This document shows positions 53,601 through 62,095 of a stretch of DNA of 64,000 bases, one piece after another; the first letter of the stretch is position 1, and each line of letters begins with the position of its first letter. This stretch comes from Gammaproteobacteria bacterium (GTDB lineage Bacteria > Pseudomonadota > Gammaproteobacteria > HK1). The notes under the pieces are model-generated. The model was not told where the DNA came from, ran no database searches, and saw only the letters and a list, made by a program, of their open reading frames with translations. The DNA is taken from contig WLWT01000001.1 in the NCBI GenBank assembly GCA_012103455.1, forward strand, positions 1,908,001 to 1,972,000, read 5' to 3'. Both the position numbers and the translations under genes were made by a program.

Positions 53601-55589
53601 CAGATCCAACGGGGCGTTCTCGCTATGGGATAAAACAAAATCGTGTAAGTAGATGCGGCTTGCCCCTTGCCGCTTTATCTTGGTGGGATGTTCCTCGATG
53701 GTGCGTAATCCCATGTTTTCCAGTACCGGCAATGCGTCCGAGAGGGGGACTGGGCGGCGCGGCTGAAACAGCTTGAATTGGAGCATCGATTCACCCGCTT
53801 CCAGGGGCCGGTAAAGGCTCATGGCGATGCCGGCGCCGCCGTTTAACGACTCCATGTGTTCGATGTCGCGTACCGCTAGGCGGGGCGGGTAGACTTCGCG
53901 GTAAGACGCCCTGAAGGCTTGACCATAACGTTGCAACAGTGCCACCGCGCGGGCTTCGCCAAAATGTTCGATGACCGCTTCGCGCAATTGATCGGTCCAA
54001 GTGCGGGCGAGTTCTTGTAGTTGGCCCTCCAGGGTTTGCGTGTCCACCTCTGGCTGACCGGGTGTTTTGAGTTCAACCAGGAAGTAAAGGCGCGCCAGTA
54101 CCGAGTCGGATAACCGAACGGTAAAGTCCACCGCTTCACCGCCCAACGTATGCGCCAGGATATCTTGAATGGCCAGACGCAATTCGGTGCGGAAGCGCTC
54201 GCGGGGCACGTAAACCACACAGGCGGCGAAGCGGCCAAAACGATCCGGGTGCACGATGAGCCGGATACGCGGCCGTTCTTGCATGTGCAACACCGCCAGC
54301 GCGGCTTCTCCCAGGGCCTCGCCGCCGAGTTGAAACACCAGATCGCGTGGATAGTTTTCGAGTATGTTGAGCAATGCCTTGTCGGCATGGCTGTTGGGGG
54401 GATAACCGGCGCCGTCCGTCACCGCTGCCACTTTGCGCCGGAGTAAGGGGATGTGCTGTGGGCTGCGGTTGTAGGGCGCCGAGGTGTAAAGACCTACAAA
54501 GCGGTACTCAGCGCGTACGTTGCCGTCCTCATCCAGCCGTTTGATGCCTACATAATCCATGTAGCCGGGGCGGTGGATCAGGGAGCGCTGATTGGCTTTG
54601 CTGATGACTATGAGTTCTGGGGTGGCGGCTTCGGTTTTTACTGAATCGGGCAGCGCATCGAATGATGCCGAGCGCTTCCCGGCTCTGATTTTACGGTGTA
54701 TGCCTAGCCCCGGTTCAGGTCCCCAGTTGAGGTACAGTCCGCCATCGTCCCGGCACAGTTGGTGTTCGCGGTAGCCTAGATAGATGAAGTGATCGTCCAG
54801 TAACCATTCAAGGAATGCGATGCCTTCTTCGATTTCCGCCGCTGGTAGCGGTGGCGGGCTCGCTCGCAGCGAATCGATCACCGCTTGCATTTTGCCGCGC
54901 ATAGCCTGCCAGTCGGCGACGGCGACACTGACGGCGTGCAGCGCCTGCATGATCTTCTCGCGCAGCGCGGCCAGCTCCGCCTTATGTTCCAGGCAATCGA
55001 TTTCGAACAACATGATGGCTTCTGGCATGATGGCTTCTGGCATGACCGCCTCGGCGCCAGTGTCTTGGGCGCCAAGGTCTTGGGCGCCAAGGTCTTGCGA
55101 AGCCGTGTCTTCCCAGTCCAATGTGTTTTGCAGGACGCCGTGCGCCGAGCGCTTAACCCGTATGATCGGGTGAATGGTCAAATGAATGGCGCCGCCGTGG
55201 CGATTGATCGCCATGCGCACGGAATCGACCAGGAACGGCATGTCATCCATGGCCAGTTCCACCACGGTATGGGTACTTTGCCAACCGTGCTCTTCAGGGC
55301 GCGGGGTGTAGAGCCGCAGGCGAATCTCCCCCGGGCTTCTGTGTTCAGCGAAGCGCCAATGGGCTAACGCGCCGCCATAGAGATCCTCGCTGGCGCGGGT
55401 CGCCAGATCGGCGGTTTCCACCCCGGCGTAGTACTTCGCCAGAAACGTCTCGAAGGCCGTGCCCGCCTCTCCCAGCCGCTCTTTAGCCATCGCGTGGGCG
55501 GCATTGAGCAGCGCTTCGCGCACATCTGATCGTTGTGTGCCCATGGCCACGGATACTCCGTCCTGGGGTTGAGTGTGTAAGTGTTGCAC
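50649..55589 (-). CDS. gdhB: NAD-dependent glutamate dehydrogenase, large type
   Basis: The 1,646-aa protein has the length and layout of the 180-kDa NAD-GDH: an N-terminal ACT-like regulatory half, a catalytic domain with [35 protein letters not shown] (catalytic Lys), [18 protein letters not shown] (NAD fold), [15 protein letters not shown] and [12 protein letters not shown], and a long helical C-terminus. It deaminates glutamate to 2-oxoglutarate for catabolism. GTG 55589 is the longest start; ATG 55544 is an alternative. A tandem-repeat insertion lies near residues 165-195. Confidence 0.95.
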   Translation of the reverse strand: [1646 protein letters not shown]

Positions 55590-55672
55590 AAGTGACTCCG
55601 GGCGGCCTTTTTTAACTCTTTATTGTTTAGACTTGCTGGAACTCGAGCTAGAAAACACGTGCAAGCTTGCGT

Positions 55673-56296
55673 ATGTCTACCCGTGACTGTGACGGCATCA
55701 GCTATTTATTTGAAAACAACCAGCGTTGGGCGGCGCAGATGGAGCGCGAGGCGCCTGGGTTCTTTGGCCGCCTGGCGACCCGGCAAAACCCCAAATTTCT
55801 CTGGATAGGGTGTTCCGACAGCCGGGTGCCCGCCAATCAGATCACCGGCTTGATGCCCGGCGAGGTGTTCGTGCACCGCAACGTTGCCAACCTCGTCGCG
55901 CAAACCGATCTCAACTGCATGTCCGTCGTTGACTTCGCCGTCAGGGAACTGCGAGTGCGGCACATCATCGTGTGTGGCCATTACGGCTGTGCGGGCGTCA
56001 AGGCGGCCCTGGGAGAAGAGACCGCAGGGGTGATAGACCATTGGTTGAGCAGTATTCGTGATCTGGTGGCGGCGCACCGTGCGGAGTTGGATGCGCTAGA
56101 GCCGGCCGCGGCGCAGGCGCGGTTAAGTGAACTCAACGTGCGCCACCAGGTCCGTACGCTGTGCCGCACCACGGTGTTGAAACAGGCTTGGCGGCGGGGC
56201 CAGCAAGTGGATGTTCACGGTTGGATCTACGGCGTTGAGGATGGTTTGTTGAGAGACTTGGGCGCGCGTGTCAGTGCTGTTGATATGACTGGGTAG
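55673..56296 (+). CDS. can: Beta-class carbonic anhydrase
   Basis: The 207-aa protein from ATG 55673 has the beta-CA zinc ligands in IGCSDSRVPANQI (Cys, Asp, Arg) and IIVCGHYGCAGVKAA (His-x2-Cys), and VHRNVANLV. It hydrates CO2 to bicarbonate for carboxylases. It is divergent from the glutamate dehydrogenase with about 80 bases between, so promoters for both are likely there. The length is normal and there are no breaks. Confidence 0.9.
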   Translation: MSTRDCDGISYLFENNQRWAAQMEREAPGFFGRLATRQNPKFLWIGCSDSRVPANQITGLMPGEVFVHRNVANLVAQTDLNCMSVVDFAVRELRVRHIIVCGHYGCAGVKAALGEETAGVIDHWLSSIRDLVAAHRAELDALEPAAAQARLSELNVRHQVRTLCRTTVLKQAWRRGQQVDVHGWIYGVEDGLLRDLGARVSAVDMTG

Positions 56297-56450
56297 CATG
56301 GGCGGGCGTGTTCGGTGCCCTTGCGTAAAGCTGAATTGAAGCGGCGTTCCCAGGAAGATACTGATCAATGCTTTGAGGTATCCGGATGATTGTTCTTGGC
56401 ACCTTGCTACGCTAGCATGTGATAACATCCTCTACGAACTTGTTATCACT

Positions 56451-56675
56451 ATGATACGTACTCAAGTCAGCCTGTCCGAGGAGGAGTACGAGGCTGCTAA
56501 GAAAGAAGCACAACGGCTAGGTATTTCGCTTGCGGAACTGCTCCGCAGGTCGCTTCGAGCTGTGCTGCCAGTTGACTCCGACAAACCTTGGATGTCCTAT
56601 GCCGGAATGATTGAGTCCGGTGATCCCCAGTCAAGTCAGCGGATTGACGAAGTGGTTTATGGCCACAAAAATTGA
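56451..56675 (+). CDS. Ribbon-helix-helix antitoxin (VapB-type)
   Basis: From ATG 56451 the 74-aa protein reads MIRTQVSLSEEEYEAAKKEA QRLGISLAELLRRSLR, a ribbon-helix-helix DNA-binding domain. A C-terminal toxin-binding tail follows (KPWMSYAGMIESGDP). Its coding region overlaps the PIN gene by 17 bases. It lies outside the cassette array in the chromosomal flank. Confidence 0.8.
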   Translation: MIRTQVSLSEEEYEAAKKEAQRLGISLAELLRRSLRAVLPVDSDKPWMSYAGMIESGDPQSSQRIDEVVYGHKN

Positions 56676-57072
56676 AACCTATGTCGATACATCCGCTTTG
56701 ATAGCCTTCGCGGATCGCTCAGACAGCTACCATCCCCTCTTTCGCCGTTTGTTTTCCGATCCGCCCGCGTTAATCACATCAATGCTGGTTATCGTTGAGG
56801 GGCACGGTTGGTTTCTGCGGCGTTTCGATGCAGGGCGGGCACTTCAATTCCTCGCCCTGGTCGAGGCGATGACTCCTCTCACCGTCTGTTCCTTCGGGAC
56901 CCAGGAAATCGTGTCTGCCACCTTGGTGCTACGCCGCTTCGCAGACCAAGCATTGACTTTGGCGGATGCAACCGGGTTGCAGATGATGGACGAGCACAGG
57001 ATCAATTCTTGCTGGTCCACAGACTTCCATTTGGGATTGACAGGCGTTCCACTGGTGATCCATCAGCATTGA
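56659..57072 (+). CDS. VapC-type PIN toxin, intact
   Basis: From ATG 56659 the 137-aa protein reads KIETYVDTSALIAFADRSDS (first PIN Asp), then the glutamate in MLVIVEGHGWFL, ALTLADATGLQMMDEHRINS (third acidic residue) and CWSTDFHLGLTGVPLV. All PIN landmarks are in frame. It is a probable RNase controlled by the preceding antitoxin and one of the few VapC in the window that looks functional. Confidence 0.8.
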   Translation: MATKIETYVDTSALIAFADRSDSYHPLFRRLFSDPPALITSMLVIVEGHGWFLRRFDAGRALQFLALVEAMTPLTVCSFGTQEIVSATLVLRRFADQALTLADATGLQMMDEHRINSCWSTDFHLGLTGVPLVIHQH

Positions 57073-57108
57073 GATACGAGAGAACTCTAGTCACGAAAGA
57101 TGGCGTCC

Positions 57109-57149
57109 CCGCCCAACTTATGCGCCAGGATATCTTGAATAGCCAGACG
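57109..57149 (-). repeat. Displaced 41-bp fragment of the glutamate dehydrogenase gene
   Basis: These bases match 54,139-54,179 inside the gdh gene with two differences (CTTATG for CGTATG, ATAGCC for ATGGCC) and the same orientation. The fragment abuts the MITE at 57,149 directly. Confidence 0.8.
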
Positions 57150-57289
57150 GGCACCTCTAAAAATGCACTTTTTCCGCGATTGCGGCGTCAGCTCCGTGCT
57201 CGAATCCTCATGTATCACCTATACACTGCGGTTCTGCGCGCGGTGCTTCCTTGCACTCACGAAAAAAATTACTATTTTTAGAGGTGCCC
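57149..57289. mobile_element. 140-bp MITE, complete copy at the nuclease gene
   Basis: The copy is 141 bp with near-perfect ends GGGCACCTCTAAAAAT on both sides. Flanks AGAC and TCTC do not match, the left flank is a gdh fragment and the right flank is the interior of a nuclease gene. It is therefore probably a recombination product of two MITE copies rather than a simple insertion. Confidence 0.95.
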
Positions 57290-57688
57290 TCTCGCCGTGC
57301 CGTCGTCACTCGTAATCTTCGCCTCGATAATGGCAATCGGGCTGGTCTCATCCGGAATGAAAAAGTCTGGTGCCTGTTCCCACCCCGGAACTCTTTCTGC
57401 GCGTGCGGCCTTCCGGTGGGTCACTCCCGCCTGCCGCAACCGCTCCTCAATGGCATTCTCCATGACTTCGCCGATGAGTTCCGAGACTGCATCTCGATGG
57501 GCCGCGAATGGTCTTCCGAGGTAGCGTTCATAGAGAACCGAGGCATACGGAATAGGTTTATTTGCTGCGTGTTGTAGCAAATGAAGTCCGTGCCCGGTGT
57601 CGAATTTGGCGAGCCTGTGAATAACGTCCTCCACGCGGTCAGGGGCGCCACGCCGAAGTTCTTGTTGCCGCGACTTGTGACTGAACAT
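57290..57688 (-). pseudogene. PD-(D/E)xK restriction-type nuclease, 3'-truncated
   Basis: ATG 57688 starts a frame overlapping the methylase end by 50 bases. Near residue 108, APDFFIPDETSPIAIIEAKI carries a PD...EAK nuclease motif. After SDDGTAR the sequence enters the MITE and stops. Upstream helices (YERYLGRPFAAHRDAVSELI) are retained. The overlap with a DNA methylase suggests the cognate restriction enzyme. Residues downstream of the core are missing, so it is probably inactive. Confidence 0.65.
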
Positions 57689-59938
57689 CTTGAACGTCTG
57701 TGAGGGCGCTCAAGGCGTTGGCAAATCTCGATAAGGTTTCTAGTGCCTTATCTAGCTTTGCGGCCATGGCCTCGGAGTCTATCCATCTATGCAGCAATTC
57801 GTTCACCGCCAAGCTCGCCACTACTCCAGCAACTAGACACCGAATGTCTCCCTTCGTTATCCGTAGACCGGCCCGTTCGAGTTCAACAAGATGGGTCATG
57901 ATAGTTTCCGATGCATCGTCAATTGACACTGCCGGTGCACCCACACGACGACATACGAATACAGAGTCGAGCACCGAGGAGTTTGCTCTGGCGATGTGTA
58001 AAGACGCTCCCATCTCGGCTGGCACCGTCAGTATCTGAGTGCACGCGAGTTTGGCGTCTAGGAGCCCCAAGATTATCGGCGCGTAGGCTTTGGGATCGTT
58101 GTGGTGATAGGTGAAGACGAACGGAGCACCTTGCTTCAAGGCATCTGCGAATCGACGGAACACCGCGGATATGCCGTAGGAGAAATGTTCCAGTCCTCGT
58201 CCCATAGTCTCGTTCCCTGTCAGTTCTTCATGGGCTCGCGTCGTCTCTGGCCTAAAAGCCTGGAACTCAGCCGCTAGAGTTGGACGTAGCCATGCGTAGC
58301 AGAAATCCATCAGTTCCGCGTACTGAACGTTGTTGAAGTACGGTGGGTCGGTGAATACCCCGTCGAGAGAATCATCGGGAAGAACGGCGCTGGCTGCATC
58401 TCCCGCAACCAAGTATGAGTTTCTGCTCCCACTCGTTGGCACGCTTTCGGTGAAATTAGCCGTGATGAATTCCCCCGGCGTTGGAATTAAGTTCTTACGA
58501 TTGCGTTGCGTAGCGGTCTCAAACGGTGCTTGGGCATACTCTTTGGCTTTGCGGTACTTTTCTACGAAATGCCGGTAGCAGCCGGAGCCAACCTTGGGAA
58601 TTCCTAGTATGTTGTTTTCACATTGCACGAGACCCACTGGGAATCCGTGCACACTGAAAATGTCCTGACACTTCAGCGCGTAGGTGTCGTACCGGCACAA
58701 GAGATTCTGATAGCGAAGGAAGTCGGAGAATACTGTGAGCAGAGCGTGCCGTATGGGAGGGTCGGCCACGTCTTGAATTTCAGTTAGCAGTATGCCAAGA
58801 CCGAGTAGTTGCCGGTCATTGAACAGCTGCCGGTAGTGCGTGTATCCCCACCGATGAAGGCGTTTGGTTTCATCCCCGGTAGGAATCTCATCGTCAGGGA
58901 TAGGCAATTGCTTTATGGTACGCCTCAGCCCTGCCTGCGCAGACTTGTAGCGGGCTAGATCATCGGCATCCGGAGCTTTGAAAAAACGGCCTTGATGGTT
59001 AGGCTTACAGTATTCGCAGTGGTACTCGATGGCCCACATTCGATGGTCGAGTGGACAGCTTAATTCGGGGGGCGGGTATTTGTATTGGACAGCGCAGCCG
59101 GTGCACGTAATCTTGTGCCGGCGTGCAATGCCTTCAACTGTCACTTGGGCGTTGCATGCTTCACAATGCGCGGGGGAGTCACCCTGGGGTACGGCATCGT
59201 ATTCATTCAGGTGATCACATGCCGGGCAAACAACAACGTTCTTGGGATGCCGTACTGCCTCCGCCAGCAAGAATCCCGGAAATAAGTCGTTTCGCGTACC
59301 GCACCCGGGACAAGGAAGTGTCTTGACCCAGAGAAAGTACTTCACCGTAGCCTCTAGGTTACATTTTGTGCACGTGGTGATGTAGAACTTCCCGATTTGG
59401 CGTTCGACTCGTGCGGCAACGGTGGCAGCGAGGCCGGCGAATGTGTCGATATCCAAACTATCGAGTGCCTGCCGGACGACCCAGTACGCCATAGGGGCGC
59501 CTCTAAAAATAGTAATTTTTTCGTGAGTGCAAGGAAGCACCGCGCGCAGAACCGCAGTGTATAGTCATACATGAGGATTCGAGCACGGAGCTGACGCCGC
59601 AATCGCGGAAAAAGTGCATTTTTAGAGGTGCCCATAGGATTGATATCAATGCCTACGGTGTTAAGGCCAAGACGCGTGGCCTCAATCAGTGGTGTGCCTC
59701 CACCCATGAACGGGTCCGCGACCACTCCTTGCAGGTCGTGACTCTTCCAGTAAGCAAAGTCCAACGGTTCGTTGGCGGCACTGAACTCGCCGAGGAGCAG
59801 GCTTCGAAAGACTGAGCCCGGACGGCGGGCAAACCACTTATGAATGCCGATGATCGGCCGGTAGCTCTGCTGTATCTGCTTTTCCCGGGAGGCGAGTGCC
59901 GCAACGAAGGTGATGTCGAACTTCGAGTCTAGAGACAC
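57639..59938 (-). pseudogene. DUF1156-type DNA methylase with zinc ribbons, split by a MITE
   Basis: GTG 59938 opens the N-terminal part, with IIGIHKWFARRPGSVFRSLL and DPFMGGGTPLIEATRLG (SAM motif). After NTVGIDINPM a MITE (59,495-59,633) intervenes. The rest begins AYWVVRQALDSLDIDTF and has several CxxC zinc ribbons (CTKCNLEA, CPGCG, CPACDH, CEACNAQ), DPPYFNNVQYAELMDFCYAW (catalytic DPPY) and a helical tail. Removing the MITE and one ATAG copy restores one frame of about 715 residues. The 3' part can reinitiate at ATG 59492 but lacks the SAM motif. Confidence 0.8.
59495..59633. mobile_element. 140-bp MITE inside the DNA methylase gene
   Basis: The copy is 139 bp in inverse orientation to the 57-kb copy, with ends GGGCGCCTCTAAAAAT and the inverse of GGGCACCTCTAAAAAT. 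The target ATAG is duplicated exactly (59491-59494 and 59634-59637). Confidence 0.95.
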
Positions 59939-60074
59939 TATCTGTAATCCGTTCGGGTCGGGCTTTAACGGCTAACGTTCGACAACTCGTGCCCGAAACG
60001 TCGCCAAAGAGCGCACTTGCTCCTCGGGCGGTTGGCGCAACCATCGCCGCTTTCGCAATGTACATGAAGGAGTA

Positions 60075-60149
60075 TGGCGTCCCCAAGGGGACTCGAACCC
60101 CTGTTGCCGGCGTGAGAGGCCGGAGTCCTAACCGCTAGACGATGGGGAC
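60075..60149 (-). tRNA. tRNA-Glu (anticodon CTC)
   Basis: The minus strand gives acceptor GTCCCC(A) paired with GGGGAC, D-arm CGTCTAGCGGTTAGGA, anticodon arm CCGGC-CTCTCAC-GCCGG and T-arm AGGGGTTCGAGTCCCCT, with encoded CCA. The loop places CTC at positions 34-36. It lies beside the broken methylase/nuclease pair, a typical insertion neighbourhood. Confidence 0.95.
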
Positions 60150-60243
60150 TTGAATGGCAGATGTGGGGCCATGCATCGGGCCCGTAGCCCTGTTAGTATA
60201 ACGTGCTTATTTTGTCTCTCAAAGCCATTGACTAGGATCGTCC

Positions 60244-61551
60244 ATCAGTACCGCACCTCGCATAATCCCTAGAGCCGATCACTACATTTCCCGCGCTAAT
60301 ATCAGTGGCAACGCACTGAAGGTGCTCTACAGGCTCAATCACGCCGGTTTCGAAGCCTACCTAGTGGGTGGTGGGGTTCGCGATCTGCTGCTCGGCGGTC
60401 AGCCGAAGGATTTTGATATCGCCACCTCTGCCAAACCGGAGGAGATCAAGGCGTTATTCCGCAATTGCCGGCTGATCGGGCGGCGCTTTCGCTTGGCCCA
60501 TGTCCGCTTTGGCCGTGAGGTCATCGAAGTGGCGACCTTCAGGGCGCATCACGACGCCGATGAGAGCGGCGCGGATGGGGTCATCGAAAACGGTCTTATT
60601 TTGCGCGATAACGTCTACGGCACACGCGATGAAGATGCCATGCGCCGGGATTTCTCGGTCAATTGCCTCTACTACGATGTCCGTGACTTCTCCGTGATCG
60701 ATTTCGCCGAGGGCATGGCTGATCTGGAGGCCCGTCTTATCCGCATGATCGGTGAACCAACGCTGCGTTACCGCGAAGATCCGGTGCGCATCCTGCGCGC
60801 AGCCAGGTTTGCCGCCAAGTTGGATTTCACCTTGGAGCAAGAGACCGCGGCGGCGGTGGAACTGTGCGCGGGGGCACTTCACGACATTCCCCCGGCGAGG
60901 CTGTTCGAAGAGGTCTTGAAGCTCTTCATGACGGGCCATGCCAGCGCGTCGCTGACGGTGTTACGGCAACTCGATGTATTCAAATATCTGTTCCCCGCCA
61001 CCGATCGCTTAATTGGTGAACACGAGCGGGCGGCGGCGTTGGTGGAGGGCGCTTTGCGCAGCACCGATGAGCGTATTGCGCAGGACAAAACGGTGACCCC
61101 CGCGTTCTTGGTCGCCGCTTTCTTGTGGCCGGTCCTGCGGGTGTATCTGGGTGGGCACGAAGTGCGCGACATGTCTACGGCGATGGCCATTGATCACGCA
61201 GGTAGCATGGTGATCGCCGATCAGATTCAACGTGTTGCCCTGCCTAAACGTTTCACCCTCGTCGCCAAGGAAATATGGGGATTGCAACCGGCGTTGGAGG
61301 AGCGGCGGGGCCGCCGTCCTCTTAAGCTTTTGAATCACCCGCGGTTGCGGGCGGCGTATGATTTTCTGCTACTGCGGGCGCAGGCGGGTGAGCCGGTGCA
61401 AGAGCATGCGGATTGGTGGACCAAGTTTGTGCAATCGGACGATTCCGACCGTCAAGGCGCCGTGGCCGCGGCGCCCAAGCACCGGCAGCGTAAGCGGCGG
61501 CGCAAGAAGCCATCGGCAGGAGAGCGCGCGAATACCGGCACGGGGCCGTAG
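60244..61551 (+). CDS. pcnB: Poly(A) polymerase I / CCA-adding-type nucleotidyltransferase, probable non-AUG start
   Basis: The nucleotidyltransferase core is clear: GFEAYLVGGGVRDLLLG, KDFDIATSA (DxD), RDNVYGTRDEDAMRRDFSVN, FRFAA-type helix LRYREDPVRILRAARFAAKL, and a basic C-terminus (KHRQRKRRRKKPS) as in PcnB. The first canonical start is GTG 60322, but the family's N-terminus (IPRADHYISRANISGNALKV) is encoded just upstream in the same frame, after a stop at 60229. That stretch has no ATG, GTG or TTG. AGGA at 60234 lies six bases before ATC 60244, which is proposed as start. E. coli pcnB is known to use AUU. Confidence 0.8.
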   Translation: MSTAPRIIPRADHYISRANISGNALKVLYRLNHAGFEAYLVGGGVRDLLLGGQPKDFDIATSAKPEEIKALFRNCRLIGRRFRLAHVRFGREVIEVATFRAHHDADESGADGVIENGLILRDNVYGTRDEDAMRRDFSVNCLYYDVRDFSVIDFAEGMADLEARLIRMIGEPTLRYREDPVRILRAARFAAKLDFTLEQETAAAVELCAGALHDIPPARLFEEVLKLFMTGHASASLTVLRQLDVFKYLFPATDRLIGEHERAAALVEGALRSTDERIAQDKTVTPAFLVAAFLWPVLRVYLGGHEVRDMSTAMAIDHAGSMVIADQIQRVALPKRFTLVAKEIWGLQPALEERRGRRPLKLLNHPRLRAAYDFLLLRAQAGEPVQEHADWWTKFVQSDDSDRQGAVAAAPKHRQRKRRRKKPSAGERANTGTGP

Positions 61552-61563
61552 GACCGGGCCCGG

Positions 61564-62091
61564 ATGGCAACAACCATTCGCGCCTATGTCGGTATTGGGG
61601 CGAATCTGGATGAGCCCCGCGAGCAGGTAGTGCGCGCATTCAAGGCGCTGGAAGATGTGCCGCGAACGCAGCTTCGGGCGCGTTCCAGTCTCTACCACAG
61701 CCGGCCTATGGGATCTCCCATGCAACCGGATTATGTCAATGCGGCCGCGCTCATTGAAACCGCGCTGTTACCCCATCAACTGCTGGATGAGTTGCAACGC
61801 ATTGAAGGCGCGCAGGGCCGCATCCGCGGCGCCCTGCGCTGGCAGGCGCGAACATTGGATCTGGATCTGCTGCTATATGGCACATGGCGTGTAAGAACGC
61901 CGCGGTTGACGGTACCTCATCCCGGCCTCCATGAACGCGATTTCGTGTTGGCACCGCTCGCGGAATTGACCCCTGATCTGGTGTTGCCTCGTTACGGTGC
62001 GGTTAAGGATGTGCTGGAGCATCTGGGCCGTGCCAGCAAATATGTGGTCAACCCTGCTCTGGCTACGGACCACGCCCCGCGGTCAGGATGA
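61564..62091 (+). CDS. folK: 6-hydroxymethyl-dihydropterin pyrophosphokinase
   Basis: The 175-aa protein has YVGIGANLDEPREQVVRAFK at the start, SLYHSRPMGSPMQPDYVNAA, the RTLDLDLLLYG Mg/ATP signature (here ARTLDLDLLLYG) and VPHPGLHERDFVLAPLAEL. It transfers pyrophosphate from ATP to hydroxymethyl-dihydropterin in folate synthesis. Twelve bases separate it from pcnB, as in many gammaproteobacteria. Confidence 0.95.
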   Translation: MATTIRAYVGIGANLDEPREQVVRAFKALEDVPRTQLRARSSLYHSRPMGSPMQPDYVNAAALIETALLPHQLLDELQRIEGAQGRIRGALRWQARTLDLDLLLYGTWRVRTPRLTVPHPGLHERDFVLAPLAELTPDLVLPRYGAVKDVLEHLGRASKYVVNPALATDHAPRSG

Positions 62092-62095
62092 GGGC

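Noticed and set aside
50649..55589. Long plus-strand open frames inside the glutamate dehydrogenase gene
   Set aside because: They are antisense shadows of a GC-rich coding sequence with strong codon bias; none has a family motif.
61997..62095. Longer start for the deoxynucleoside kinase
   Set aside because: The extension lies entirely inside folK in another frame and precedes the natural family start by about 33 residues; TTG 62096 with a nearby Shine-Dalgarno fits better.
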